In this document: positions 50,400 through 59,954 of the stretch, piece after piece
Position numbering within the stretch: the stretch's first letter is position 1
Layout of the letters: each line of letters starts with the position of its first letter
Assembly (NCBI RefSeq): GCF_000689415.1
Contig: NZ_HG322950.1
Span: 4,843,501 to 4,907,500, forward strand
Source of the DNA: Pseudomonas knackmussii B13
GTDB lineage: Bacteria > Pseudomonadota > Gammaproteobacteria > Pseudomonadales > Pseudomonadaceae
Reading direction: 5' to 3'
Length of the DNA stretch: 64,000 nucleotides
Notes under the pieces: model-generated
The model's input: only the letters and a program-made list of their open reading frames with translations
Told to the model about the DNA's origin: nothing
The model's database searches: none
Made by a program: the position numbers and the translations under genes

Positions 50400-51767
50400 T
50401 TAGCGCACGCCGTCCTGACGCAGCGCAGCCGGGGTGAAGTCGCTTTCCGAGGCGGTGTAGTTGAAGTCGTAGGCCGACTTCTCCTCGTTCTTCAGGCCCA
50501 GCACCAGGTAACGGCCGGACAGCAGGTCGTACAGGGTCTCGGCGGTGTACCACGGCACCTGGTGGTCGTAGTAGTACTGCGAGAAGGCCTCGGCCACGCG
50601 CCACAGGGTGCCGCGACCGTCGTAGTGGTCGATCTCCACGGCTTGCCAGGTGTCCTCGTCGATGTAGAAGTCACGCTTGGCGTAGATGTGGCGCTCGCCC
50701 GGCTTCAGGGTCGCAGTCACGTGCCATACGCGGTGCAGCTCGTAGCGGGTCAGGTCCTGGTTCAGGTGGCCGGGTTTGACGATGTCGGCGTACTTCAGCT
50801 TCGGATCGTCGAGCTTGTAGTTGTTGTACGGGATGTACAGCTCCTGCTTGCCGATCAGTTTCCAGTCGTAGCGATCCGGCGCGCCGTTGTACATGTCCAG
50901 GTTGTCGGCGGTACGCAGACCGTCGGCGGCGGTGCCGGGGCCGTCGTAGGAAACCTGCGGGGCACGACGCACGCGGCGTTGGCCGGCGTTGTAGAGCCAT
51001 GCCAGGCGCGGTTCCTTGACCTGGTCGAGGGTCTCGTGGACCAGCAGCACGTTACCGGCCAGGCGTGCCGGCGCGGTGACTTGCTGCTTGAAGTAGAACA
51101 GCACGTTGCTCGGCTTGCTCGGGTCGTAGTCCTTCAGGTCGGTGCGGAAGACGAATTCGTCCTGGAAGTACACCGGCGAGAAGGTGCCGTTGACCTGCGG
51201 GGTCATCTGGGTCACCAGACGGCGCACGTGGCCGCCACGGTAACGGGTGATGTGGTTCCAGATGACTTCCAGGCCGCTTTGCGGAATCGGGAAGGGGTTG
51301 GCGGTCTGGAAGTTCTGCAGGCCGTTGCCGCCTTGTACCAGGGTGGCAGTGGTCGCGTTCTTCTTGGTCGCTTCCAGCACGGCGTCGGGCATGGTCGCGG
51401 TGCGGTGCGACGGGTACACCGGCATCTTGTAGGTGTCGGGGTAGCGCTGGAACATGGCCAGCTGGCCGGGGGTCAGCTTGTCCTTGTACTTGTCGGCGGT
51501 CTGCGCAGTGATGGTGAACAGCGGTTTTTCACTGGCGAACGGGTCGGAGAGGAAACCCTTGCTGTCGGCGGTGCCGGCAGTCTTGGACAGGCCGCCAGTC
51601 CAGGCCGGGATGCTGCCGTCGGCGTTGCCGGCCTTCTCGGCGCCCACCGGGGTCAGGGTGCTGCCCAGCTTGGCGGCGTCGCCGGCGGATACCGCCGCGA
51701 ACACCTGGGTGGCCAGCAGGCTCAGAGCCAGTGCGCTGGTCTGCAGCAGAATTCTTTTTGTTCTCAT
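50400..51767 (-). CDS. DUF1329 family periplasmic/outer-membrane protein
   Basis: A 455-residue exported protein with a signal peptide (MRTKRILLQTSALALSLLA, cleavage after VFA). DUF1329 features are visible: LGSTLTPVGAEKAGNADGSIPAWTGG near the N-terminus (in pieces), FPIPQSGLEVIWNHITRYRG, QDEFVFRTDLKDYDPS and WHVTATLKPGERHIYAKRDFYIDED. The fold is LolA/LolB-like, suggesting carriage of a lipid or hydrophobic molecule. It almost always accompanies DUF1302, which is the next gene upstream. Confidence 0.88.
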   Translation of the reverse strand: MRTKRILLQTSALALSLLATQVFAAVSAGDAAKLGSTLTPVGAEKAGNADGSIPAWTGGLSKTAGTADSKGFLSDPFASEKPLFTITAQTADKYKDKLTPGQLAMFQRYPDTYKMPVYPSHRTATMPDAVLEATKKNATTATLVQGGNGLQNFQTANPFPIPQSGLEVIWNHITRYRGGHVRRLVTQMTPQVNGTFSPVYFQDEFVFRTDLKDYDPSKPSNVLFYFKQQVTAPARLAGNVLLVHETLDQVKEPRLAWLYNAGQRRVRRAPQVSYDGPGTAADGLRTADNLDMYNGAPDRYDWKLIGKQELYIPYNNYKLDDPKLKYADIVKPGHLNQDLTRYELHRVWHVTATLKPGERHIYAKRDFYIDEDTWQAVEIDHYDGRGTLWRVAEAFSQYYYDHQVPWYTAETLYDLLSGRYLVLGLKNEEKSAYDFNYTASESDFTPAALRQDGVR

Positions 51768-51878
51768 TATCGCGTCGTCCTCGAGTGGGTCGTTACTGCT
51801 CGCGCGGCCTCCGTGGTGCCGCACTCGCGATCTCCGGTCTGCTATGGGCCCGCCGGCTCGCGCCGGCGGGCGTTTCGC

Positions 51879-53801
51879 TTAGAAGTTCATGCCAACGCTG
51901 AGCGCGACGTAGTCGCGGTCGTCGACGGTGGAGTACTTGCCGTCGAAGTAGTTGGTGTAGGAGAGGCTGGCGGTGTAGGTGTTCAGGTAGTCGGCATCCA
52001 CACCCAGGCTGATGGCCTTGCGGCCTTCCTCGAAGTTGCCGCCCGGGCCGGGGGAGTAGCCGTCGACATCGTGCGACCAGGCCACGTTCGGCTTCAGGTT
52101 CACGCCGGCGAAGACGTCGTTGTAGTCCCAGATCGCGCGAGCGCGGTAGCCCCAGGAGTCGGCGGTGGTGAAGCCTTCGCTCTCGCAGTTGCGGCTGACG
52201 TTGTTGGCGTTGGTAGTACCCAGGGTGCTGGCGTTCAGCGCCTGGCAGGTCGGCGCGCCGTTGAGGGTGCCGGCCAGCGGGCCGGGGCCGAACACCGGGT
52301 CACGACCGTAGCGCGCCTTGGACTGGCTCTCCAGGCCACCGACGTGGGTCCAGCCCACTTCGCCGACCAGGGTCAGACGTTCCGCGCCCATCACCTGGTC
52401 GATGAACTGGGTGAAGGTGGTCTGCAGCTGGGTGATTTCCTTGCGCTCGTAGCCGTGGATGTCCTGGCCGGCCTGGCCGTTGAGCACCGAGGCGTTGCTG
52501 TAGACGTGGTTGCCGCCGATGGCCACCGGGTCCAGACCCGCGTAAAGGATGTCGGTGGTGTTCAGCTGCACAGGAGCGTTCGGCCGGTAGCTGATTTCAC
52601 CTTGCCACGCGGTGCCGGTGGGCAGCGTGGTGGAGAAGCTCAGGCCATACAGGTGGATGTCTTCCGGATACTCGATGAAGTAGCTGGAGTTACCCGCCAT
52701 GGCCACTGCACCAGCTTGCGCGGCCAGCGTCGGGCTGATCGCCGCCAGGCTGGTGATGCGGCTATTGATGGCGTTGACCTTGGCGACCGACGCACCGCTG
52801 CCGCTGAAGATCGGCAGGCGGGTGTGGTAGTTCATGTAATAGCCGCCGAACTCGGTGTTCAAGGCATCGGCGAAGTACTTCAGCGACAGGCCGTACTGGC
52901 CGCTGTCGCGGGCATCGCGATCCGGGCCGCGCGGCACGATCACACCTTCGCCGTAGGCCGACTGGGTCACCGCCAGGTTCGGGCCGAGCAAGCCGTTCAG
53001 GGCGTTGATCGAGGCGCGGTTGTTGCTCAGCACCGCCAGGTTGTTGGAGCAACCGTCGGCAACCACGTCAGGCTGGGAGAAGAAGGTGCCGCAGTTGTCG
53101 ACCACCGTCTGGTCCCACTCCAGCTGGTAGAAGCCTTCGGCGGAGAGGTTGTCGGTGAGGTTCTGCGACAGATAGAACATGTTCACCGGCACCAGGGCTT
53201 CCTTGATCTCGGAGCCCGGGCGGCGGAAGGCGGAGACGTCCACCGGGTTGATCACGCTGATGCCGTTCTGGATGAAGGTGCTCTCACCCCAGTTCACCAC
53301 CTGCTTGCCCAGGCGCACGTTACCCGGCAGTTCGCCGATGGTGTACTTGTGGTAGATGAAGGCATCCAGCAGTTCGGCGCCCTTGCCTTTGGCGGCGGTC
53401 TTGCGGCCGCTGTCCTCGATCGGCTTGAAGTTGGTGTCGTCGTCCTCGACGGCCATGTCGTACCAGTACTTGCCGCGCAGGAAGACGCCGGTGTCCTGGT
53501 ATTTCAGTTCGAGGTCATGGATGCCCTTGAAGATCTTCGAGAAGGCGTCACCGGACTTGTAGTTCAGGTGGCCGTCGTCGGAGGTCTGCGACAGCCCCTT
53601 GCCGCCGTTGTTCACCCCGATCAGGTTCTTGTTCGGGTTCTGGGTCGACCAGCTGGCCCCGATGGACAGCGAGGAGTCGAAGGAGCCCTCGATTTCCCCA
53701 ATGTTGAAAGTCACCGCGGAAGCCGGGGCGGCGAGCGAAGAAGCCAGGCTGACGGCCAGCGGCAAACGCGCCAGGCGCCAGATTTTCCTCATTGTTGTCA
53801 T
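51879..53801 (-). CDS. DUF1302 family outer-membrane protein
   Basis: A 640-residue protein with a signal peptide (MTTMRKIWRLARLPLAVSLA, cleavage near ASA) and a C-terminal Phe (SVGMNF), as in beta-barrel outer-membrane proteins. Alternating beta-type sequence throughout (DLELKYQDTGVFLRGKYWYD; YGLSLKYFADALNTEFGGYYMNYH) supports a large porin-like barrel. DUF1302 proteins cluster with DUF1329 and with steroid, terpene, aromatic and ester catabolic genes and are presumed to take up or export hydrophobic compounds. GGAG lies before the ATG at 53801. Confidence 0.88.
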   Translation of the reverse strand: MTTMRKIWRLARLPLAVSLASSLAAPASAVTFNIGEIEGSFDSSLSIGASWSTQNPNKNLIGVNNGGKGLSQTSDDGHLNYKSGDAFSKIFKGIHDLELKYQDTGVFLRGKYWYDMAVEDDDTNFKPIEDSGRKTAAKGKGAELLDAFIYHKYTIGELPGNVRLGKQVVNWGESTFIQNGISVINPVDVSAFRRPGSEIKEALVPVNMFYLSQNLTDNLSAEGFYQLEWDQTVVDNCGTFFSQPDVVADGCSNNLAVLSNNRASINALNGLLGPNLAVTQSAYGEGVIVPRGPDRDARDSGQYGLSLKYFADALNTEFGGYYMNYHTRLPIFSGSGASVAKVNAINSRITSLAAISPTLAAQAGAVAMAGNSSYFIEYPEDIHLYGLSFSTTLPTGTAWQGEISYRPNAPVQLNTTDILYAGLDPVAIGGNHVYSNASVLNGQAGQDIHGYERKEITQLQTTFTQFIDQVMGAERLTLVGEVGWTHVGGLESQSKARYGRDPVFGPGPLAGTLNGAPTCQALNASTLGTTNANNVSRNCESEGFTTADSWGYRARAIWDYNDVFAGVNLKPNVAWSHDVDGYSPGPGGNFEEGRKAISLGVDADYLNTYTASLSYTNYFDGKYSTVDDRDYVALSVGMNF

Positions 53802-53949
53802 CGACGCTACTCCATGTGTTTTTTGTTATGAGTGGCGCCGACTATAGCCAGCCCCCCGATACCCTTGATCCCTCGAAAGTGTGATTTCGCACTCGAACCG
53901 GTCAGCGAGGCGCGGACTAGAGGGGGCGGCGATTGCAACAGAAATGAAA

Positions 53950-53990
53950 CGGGCCGCGCCAAGCGCTTGCTTGGGCGGCCCGTGGGCTGT
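53950..53990 (-). terminator. Terminator-like hairpin after the acyl-CoA ligase gene
   Basis: On the minus strand, a GGGCCGCCCAAG/CTTGGCGCGGCCC stem is followed by GTTTCATTTCTG. The U-tract is interrupted, so the ligase transcript may partly read into DUF1302. Confidence 0.6.
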
Positions 53991-53998
53991 GGCGGGGC

Positions 53999-55681
53999 TC
54001 AGACGGTAGAGAGGAACTCGCTGCCGGACTCCTGCCAACGGGCGATATCGACGCGAATGCGCTTCTTGTCGAGCTTGCCGACGCTGGTCTTGGGAACTTC
54101 AGTAACAACGGCGATCTGCGACGGAATCGCCCACTTGTTGATATGGCCCTGCTCGACGAAAGGCTTGAGGTGTTCCTTCAGGCCCTTGGCGTCCAGCTGC
54201 TGGCCATCGACGAGCACCAGCAGGGCGAACGGACGCTCGCCCCACTGCGGGTCGGGTACGCCAACCACCGCTACTTCACGTACCGCCGCATGGCGGCTGA
54301 TGAGGTCTTCCAGCTCCAGCGAGGAGAGCCACTCGCCGCCGGTCTTGATGACATCCTTGATGCGGTCGCGGATGTCGATGTAACCCATGCCGTCGAGCGT
54401 CGCGACGTCGCCGGTGTGCATCCAGCCGCCGGCCCACAGCTCTTCGCTCTTCTCCGGCTCGTTGAAGTAGCCCTGGGTCAGCCAGGGCGCACGCAGTACC
54501 AGCTCGCCCTGGGTCTCGCCGTCGTGCGGCTTGAGCTCGCCGTGCTCGTCCATGATGGCGGCGTCCACCATCGGCACCGGCACGCCGGCCTTGATGCGAT
54601 AGGTGGTGCGCTCGTCCTCGCTGCCGGCCATCAGCTCGTCGTTGAGGTAGGCGCAGGAAATCAGCGGGCAGGTTTCCGACATGCCGTAGGCGGCGGTCAG
54701 CTGCACGCCACGGGTCTTGGCCGCCTCGTAGAGCGCACGGTTCAGTGCGCTGCCACCGATGATCACCTTGAGCCCGCCGAAGTCGTGGCCCTTGGCGCTG
54801 GGCGCGTTGAGCATCATCTGCAGGATGGTCGGCACGCAGTGGGAGAAGGTCACCTGCTCCTCGCGGATCAGCCGGCAGAGCATGTCCGGCTCGTAACGGC
54901 CCGGGTACACCTGCTTCACGCCGAGCATGGTCGCCACGTACGGCACGCCCCAGGCATGCACGTGGAACATCGGGGTAATCGGCATGTAGACGTCGGCGTT
55001 ACCCATCAGGCGGATGCTGTCCAGGCTGCCGATGGTCGAGGCCATGGCCAGGGTGTGCAGCACCAGCTGGCGATGGGTGAAGTACACGCCCTTGGGATTG
55101 CCGGTGGTGCCGGTGGTGTAGAAGGTGGTCGCCACCGAATTCTCGTCGAAGTCGGGGAAGGCGTAGCGCGGGCTGGCTGCGGCGAGCAGCGCCTCGTATT
55201 CGCCGACGCAGTCGGGCAGCGGGCTGCTCTTGTCCGCGCCGTCGGTCAGCAGAAGGGTCTTCTGCACCGTGGTCAGCTGGCTGGCGATGCCCTGGTAGAG
55301 CGGCACGAACTCGGCGTTGACCAGCACGAAGCGGTCCTCGGCGTGGTTCATGGTGTAGAGGATCTGGTCCGGCGAGAGGCGGATGTTGATGGTGTGCAGT
55401 ACCGCGCCGATCATCGGAATGGCGAACATGCACTCCAGGTAGCGGTGGCTGTCCCAGTCCATCACGGCGACGGTATCGCCGGCCTTCACGCCGGCTTCGC
55501 TGAGCACGTTGGCCAGGCGCGCGACCCGCTCGTTGAAGGTGGCGTAGTCGTAGCGCACCAGATCCCGGTAGACGATCTCGCGGCTGCGCTCGTAGCGCGC
55601 CCCGGAGAGCAGCAGGCTCTTGATCAGCAGGGGGTACTGGTAGGCATTGCCCGCGGCGGGGAGGAGTCGGGTCTTGAGCAT
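53999..55681 (-). CDS. Acyl-CoA ligase (medium/long-chain, AMP-forming)
   Basis: A 560-residue ANL-superfamily enzyme. Motif A5/A3 equivalents are visible: TTGTTGNPKGV (P-loop, about 191-201), YGMSETCPL, GWMHTGDVA, DRIKDVIKTGGEWLSS and the C-terminal KTSVGKLDKKRIR with the catalytic Lys. It activates a carboxylic acid to its CoA thioester. It resembles AlkK/medium-chain synthetases. The start is the ATG at 55681. With the thiolase divergent and the DUF pair downstream, it fits a beta-oxidation-like route for an imported acid. Confidence 0.88.
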   Translation of the reverse strand: MLKTRLLPAAGNAYQYPLLIKSLLLSGARYERSREIVYRDLVRYDYATFNERVARLANVLSEAGVKAGDTVAVMDWDSHRYLECMFAIPMIGAVLHTINIRLSPDQILYTMNHAEDRFVLVNAEFVPLYQGIASQLTTVQKTLLLTDGADKSSPLPDCVGEYEALLAAASPRYAFPDFDENSVATTFYTTGTTGNPKGVYFTHRQLVLHTLAMASTIGSLDSIRLMGNADVYMPITPMFHVHAWGVPYVATMLGVKQVYPGRYEPDMLCRLIREEQVTFSHCVPTILQMMLNAPSAKGHDFGGLKVIIGGSALNRALYEAAKTRGVQLTAAYGMSETCPLISCAYLNDELMAGSEDERTTYRIKAGVPVPMVDAAIMDEHGELKPHDGETQGELVLRAPWLTQGYFNEPEKSEELWAGGWMHTGDVATLDGMGYIDIRDRIKDVIKTGGEWLSSLELEDLISRHAAVREVAVVGVPDPQWGERPFALLVLVDGQQLDAKGLKEHLKPFVEQGHINKWAIPSQIAVVTEVPKTSVGKLDKKRIRVDIARWQESGSEFLSTV

Positions 55682-55873
55682 CGTCGGCTTACCTGTCGGA
55701 TCTTGTACGGGAGAAAGAATGCTGCCGACTCTAGGGCCCAGACCATGACCGTTCATCCATCCAAAGAGTGATTTGCGGGTGACTCTTTGGCGCGATCCGG
55801 TCACGCGGTAGAATCGCCCCCGCCCGGTCGTTCACGACCGTCCCCAGAACAAAAGCCAAGAGGTAGTTTTGCC

Positions 55874-57049
55874 ATGTCCGAAATCGTCATCGTCAGCGGC
55901 GCCCGTACTCCCATGGGCGGTTTCCAGGGCAGCCTGGCCGCGGTGTCCGCCGTCGACCTGGGTGCCATCGCCATCCGCGAAGCGGTCGCCCGCGCCGGTA
56001 TCCAGGCCAGCGATGTCGAGGAAGTGATCATGGGCTGCGTGCTGCCCGCCGGCCTCAAGCAGGGCCCGGCCCGCCAGGCCGCGCTGAACGCCGGCCTGCC
56101 GAGCGCCGCCGGCTGCACCACCATCAACAAGCTGTGCGGCTCGGGCATGAAGGCCGTGATGCTGGCCCACGACCTGCTCAAGGCCGGGACCAACCAGGTG
56201 ATGATCGCCGGCGGCATGGAGAGCATGTCCAACGCCCCCTACGTCCTGGAGAAAGCCCGCACCGGCCTGCGAATGGGCCACGGCGAGATCAAGGACCACA
56301 TGTTCCTCGATGGCCTGGAAGACGCCCGCACCGGTCGCCTGATGGGCTCCTTCGCCCAGGAAACCGCCGACCAGTACGGCGTGACCCGTGAAGAGATGGA
56401 CGCCTACGCCATCGAGTCGCTCAAGCGCGCCCAGGCCGCCATCAAGGACGGCTCGCTGGCCAGCGAAATCGTTCCGGTGACCGTGACCACCCGCAAGGGC
56501 GAGGTCGTGGTGAAGGACGACGAACAGCCGCTGACCGCCAACCTGGACAAGATCCCGGGCCTGAAGCCGGCCTTCAAGAAGGACGGCACCATCACCGCCG
56601 CCAACGCCAGCTCGATCTCCGACGGCGCCTCCGCACTGGTCCTGATGACCGCCGAGGAAGCCGCTCGCCGTGGCCTCAAGCCGCTGGCCAAGATCGTCGG
56701 CCACGCCACCCAGAGCCAGGACCCGAGCGAGTTCACCCTCGCCCCGATCGGCGCGATGACCAACCTGTTCAAGAAAACCGGCTGGAACAAGGACGACGTC
56801 GACCTGTTCGAGATCAACGAAGCCTTCGCCATGGTCACCATGCTGGCCATGCGCGAACACGGCCTGGACCACGCCAAGGTCAACGTCTACGGCGGCGCTT
56901 GCGCCCAGGGCCACCCGGTCGGCTCCACCGGCTCGCGGATCATCATCACCCTGATCAACGCCCTGCAGAAGAAAGGCGGCAAGCGCGGCGTGGCCTCGCT
57001 GTGCATCGGCGGCGGCGAAGCCACCGCGGTAGCCATCGAACTGCTGTAA
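55874..57049 (+). CDS. Acetyl-CoA C-acyltransferase (thiolase)
   Basis: A 391-residue thiolase. The catalytic residues are visible: Cys in NKLCGSGMKAV (about 88), NEAFA with the active-site His region, and GGACAQGHPVGSTGSR with His and, unusually, a Cys at GGAC (about 351-377). Length and motifs match degradative/acetoacetyl-CoA thiolases of the AtoB/FadA type. AGAGGT precedes the ATG. It is divergent from the acyl-CoA ligase over 190 bases and probably co-regulated with it. Confidence 0.93.
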   Translation: MSEIVIVSGARTPMGGFQGSLAAVSAVDLGAIAIREAVARAGIQASDVEEVIMGCVLPAGLKQGPARQAALNAGLPSAAGCTTINKLCGSGMKAVMLAHDLLKAGTNQVMIAGGMESMSNAPYVLEKARTGLRMGHGEIKDHMFLDGLEDARTGRLMGSFAQETADQYGVTREEMDAYAIESLKRAQAAIKDGSLASEIVPVTVTTRKGEVVVKDDEQPLTANLDKIPGLKPAFKKDGTITAANASSISDGASALVLMTAEEAARRGLKPLAKIVGHATQSQDPSEFTLAPIGAMTNLFKKTGWNKDDVDLFEINEAFAMVTMLAMREHGLDHAKVNVYGGACAQGHPVGSTGSRIIITLINALQKKGGKRGVASLCIGGGEATAVAIELL

Positions 57050-57067
57050 GGCTGTTACCGGTAACGC

Positions 57068-57100
57068 GAAGGGCGCGGCCAGTTGGCCGCGCCCTTTTCG
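57068..57100 (+). terminator. Terminator after the thiolase gene
   Basis: AGGGCGCGGCCA-GT-TGGCCGCGCCCT followed by TTTCGTTTC: a long GC-rich stem with a U-tract on the plus strand only. Confidence 0.85.
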
Positions 57101-57102
57101 TT

Positions 57103-58284
57103 TCAGCCGGTGGCACTGGCCGCATGCGGCGCGGTGCGCGGGAACACCAGGGCGGCGAGGAAGGTAACAACGCCGAGCACGGCCAGCAGCAGGTAGAGCC
57201 CGCCCAGCCCCTGGCGCGGCTCGACGTAGGCGATCAGCGGAATGGCCGCCGCGCTGGCACCGAAGGACACGAAGTAACGCAGGGCGAACACCCGCGCCTG
57301 CCACTGCGGCGCGACGAAGTTGGCGACCATCGCGTCGTTCACCGTTACCTGGCCGAACACCACGAACATGAACAGCGCGCCGCACAGCGCCACCGACCAG
57401 CCCTGGGCGTAGGCCAGCGCCACCAGCAACGGGGCCTGGCACAAGGTCATCAGCAGGAACGGGCCCTTGAGGCTGAAGCGGTCGAGCAGGCGCCCCATGG
57501 TCAGCTGCGCCACGGCGCCGAAGGCGTAGGCCAGGCTGATCACCACGCCGAGGCTTTCCGGCGAGGCGAGCAGGTCGTGCAGGCGCACCTGGAACAACCG
57601 TGGATAAGTCACGGTGCTGGCGTTGAACACTACCCCGCCGGTCAACGTCACCAGCGCAAGCACGCCGAACACCAGGCGCATCGAAACCGCCTGCCCGCCC
57701 TTGCCGCGCGGCGCGCTGTGCTTCACCTGCACCGGCGCCTCCTGGCGAACCTGCCAGGCGAAACCCAGCCCGACCAGAATGGCCAAGGCGCCGGGCAGGA
57801 TGAATGCCGCTCGCCAGCCGAAATGCGCGGTGAGGAAGCCGGTCAGCAGCGCAGCGAAGGCCACGCCGAGGTTACCCCACATGCCGTTGATACCGATTTC
57901 GTGGCCGCGATTCTGCGCGTGCGCCACCAGCATCGCGGTGCCCACCGGGTGGTAGATGGCGGCGAAGACGCCGACCAGCGTCAACCCCAGCGCGAGCATC
58001 GTGGTGGACTGGCTCAGCCCGGTGAACACCGCAGCCGCGCCAATACCGAGGAAGAACAGCAGCAGCATGTGCCGGCGATCCCACTTGTCGCCCAGCCAAC
58101 CGGCCGGCAGCGAACAGGCGCCAAAGGCGATGAAGCCACCCAGCGAAAGGCCGATCAGCTCGGCGTAGCTCTTGCCGAAGCTCTGCGACATGCCCAGCAC
58201 CGCGGCGGGGAAGATCAGCATGAACATGTGGTCGAGCACGTGGGCGGCGTTGACGTAGCGGATGATGGTGCGGGGAAGGCTCAT
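57103..58284 (-). CDS. Major facilitator superfamily transporter
   Basis: A 393-residue MFS protein with about 12 hydrophobic segments and the loop-2/3 signature GWLGDKWDRRHML (motif A type, near 65-77). It is probably a proton-coupled importer or exporter of a small organic molecule; no substrate-specific feature is visible. Divergent from an AraC gene by less than 100 bases, so a regulator-transporter pair is likely. It is near the thiolase terminator and not part of that operon. Confidence 0.88.
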   Translation of the reverse strand: MSLPRTIIRYVNAAHVLDHMFMLIFPAAVLGMSQSFGKSYAELIGLSLGGFIAFGACSLPAGWLGDKWDRRHMLLLFFLGIGAAAVFTGLSQSTTMLALGLTLVGVFAAIYHPVGTAMLVAHAQNRGHEIGINGMWGNLGVAFAALLTGFLTAHFGWRAAFILPGALAILVGLGFAWQVRQEAPVQVKHSAPRGKGGQAVSMRLVFGVLALVTLTGGVVFNASTVTYPRLFQVRLHDLLASPESLGVVISLAYAFGAVAQLTMGRLLDRFSLKGPFLLMTLCQAPLLVALAYAQGWSVALCGALFMFVVFGQVTVNDAMVANFVAPQWQARVFALRYFVSFGASAAAIPLIAYVEPRQGLGGLYLLLAVLGVVTFLAALVFPRTAPHAASATG

Positions 58285-58370
58285 GATGGGCTCGCGCTTT
58301 CTGGCAGTTGTCCGGCCATGCTAGGTTGGCCGCCATCCGCATATCTGACAGAAAAGTCATCGGACCGGAC

Positions 58371-59132
58371 ATGCTCATCGACTACCCCTTCGGCGAGCGG
58401 CTCACCGCCATCGCCCGCGACTACCAAGACGGCGCCCACGTGGAGCCGCATCGGCACAGCCAGGCGCAGCTGCTCTACGCCGCCGAAGGGCTGATGCGCC
58501 TGGTCACCAGCCAGGGTGCCTGGGTCATTCCGCCGACCCGCGCGGTGTGGATTCCACCGCAGGTCGAGCACGAGATCTTCATGTCCGGCGCGGTGCGCAT
58601 GCGCACGCTCTATCTCGCGCCCAAGTTCGAACCGGCAGGCCTGGAGGGTTGCTGCGTCCTGGCGGTGACACCGCTGCTGCGCGAACTGATCCTGCGTGCC
58701 ATCGACGCCCCGCGAGGTGAGGCGGCCGAACTGGTGGAGCGCCTACTGCTGCTGGAGATCGCCAGCCTGCAGCACCTGCCGCTGGCCCTGCCCTTCCCCG
58801 CCGACCGCCGCCTGCGCGGCATCTGCCTGGCGCTGCTGAAGCGCCCGGAGCATCCGCACACGCTGGAGGACTGGGGACTGGAAGTGGGCGCCAGCTCGCG
58901 CACCCTGGCGCGGCTGTTCCGCCTGGAACTGGGCATGAGCTTCCAGGAGTGGCGCCAGCAACTGCGCCTGACCGAAGCGCTGCCGCGCCTGCTGGCCGGC
59001 GCCAGCGTGCAGCGCATCGCCGCCGAGCTCGGCTACGGCAGCGCACGCGCCTTCAGCGCCATGTTCAAGCGCCTGGTCGGGGAGAACCCAAGGGAATACG
59101 TGCAGGGACTGAAGAAGGAACAGCTTTCGTAG
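58371..59132 (+). CDS. AraC-family regulator
   Basis: A 253-residue AraC regulator with an N-terminal cupin (GAHVEPHRHSQAQLLYAAEG; HRH may bind metal or ligand) and a C-terminal double HTH (LEVGASSRTLARLFRLELGMSFQEW, then IAAELGYGSARAFSAMFKRLVG). I chose the ATG at 58371 after CGGA; a TTG 21 codons upstream is in frame. The stop codon TAG is part of the REP core (TCGTAGGAGCGG), so the repeat formed or replaced the gene's 3' end. The divergent MFS gene is the likely target. Confidence 0.86.
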   Translation: MLIDYPFGERLTAIARDYQDGAHVEPHRHSQAQLLYAAEGLMRLVTSQGAWVIPPTRAVWIPPQVEHEIFMSGAVRMRTLYLAPKFEPAGLEGCCVLAVTPLLRELILRAIDAPRGEAAELVERLLLLEIASLQHLPLALPFPADRRLRGICLALLKRPEHPHTLEDWGLEVGASSRTLARLFRLELGMSFQEWRQQLRLTEALPRLLAGASVQRIAAELGYGSARAFSAMFKRLVGENPREYVQGLKKEQLS

Positions 59133-59224
59133 GAGCGGATCTTATCCGCGAAAACCCATGCACCGCTGCGCCCCCTGTAGGAGCGGGCCATGCCCGCGAT
59201 CGCGGACAAGGTCCGCTCCTACAG
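59128..59224. repeat. REP cluster overlapping the AraC stop codon
   Basis: TCGTAGGAGCGGATCTTATCCGCGA, a middle TGTAGGAGCGGGCCATGCCCGCGA and an inverted CGCGGACAAGGTCCGCTCCTACA lie head to tail, in register with the other REPs. The first base of the repeat is within the AraC coding region. Confidence 0.8.
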
Positions 59225-59241
59225 GAGATGGACGTTCCCGC

Positions 59242-59871
59242 TCAACGCAGCGAGGTAAACGCCAGCTTGACGCCCAGCGCCACCAGCACCGCGCCCATCA
59301 GCCGATCGAACCAGTGCCCCATGCGGGCGAAGCCGGCGCGCACGCGCTGCTGGCTGAACAGCAGCGCGACGAAGCTGAACCAGACCGCCGTGGCGCAAGC
59401 CAGGTAGACCCCGTAGCCAGCCTGGATCGCCAGCGGCGTGTGCGGGTTGATCACCACGGTGAACAGGGAGAGGAAGAACAGCGTCGCCTTCGGATTGAGG
59501 CCGTTGGTCACGAAGCCGCTGACGAAAGCACCGCGCGAGCTGCGATCCACCTGTTCAAGCAATGCCTGCTCGGCACCAGCCGGCGCCGGGCGGGCACGCA
59601 GGGCCTTGATGCCGATGTAGAACAGGTAGGCTGCGGCGGCCCACTTGAGCACGTTGAACAGCATGATCGACTGGGAAACGATCAGGCCGATGCCGAGCAG
59701 CGAGTAGGTGACATGGATGAAGATGCCGCAGCCCACGCCCAGCGCCGTCCAGGTGCCGGCGCGGCGGCCGTGGGTCACGCTTTCGCGCACCACCACGGCG
59801 AAGTCCGGCCCCGGGCTGGCCACCGCCAGCAGGTGGATCAACGCCACGGTAAGAAATTCCGTCCAGTACAT
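59242..59871 (-). CDS. LysE/RhtB family amino-acid exporter
   Basis: A 209-residue inner-membrane protein with five to six helices and the RhtB signature at the N-terminus (HLLAVASPGPDFAVVVRESV). NPKATLFFLSLF in the C-terminal half is also conserved. It probably exports amino acids or derivatives such as homoserine or threonine. GGAGGC precedes the ATG at 59871; the track's longer N-terminus starts from an ATG with no site. Confidence 0.87.
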   Translation of the reverse strand: MYWTEFLTVALIHLLAVASPGPDFAVVVRESVTHGRRAGTWTALGVGCGIFIHVTYSLLGIGLIVSQSIMLFNVLKWAAAAYLFYIGIKALRARPAPAGAEQALLEQVDRSSRGAFVSGFVTNGLNPKATLFFLSLFTVVINPHTPLAIQAGYGVYLACATAVWFSFVALLFSQQRVRAGFARMGHWFDRLMGAVLVALGVKLAFTSLR

Positions 59872-59954
59872 GCTGCCTCCGCACATCGGCAAGAAAACCG
59901 TTTAGGCTGGCCACCTTACGCCCGCCCCGCTTTCCGCAAAAGGTACAGCTACAG

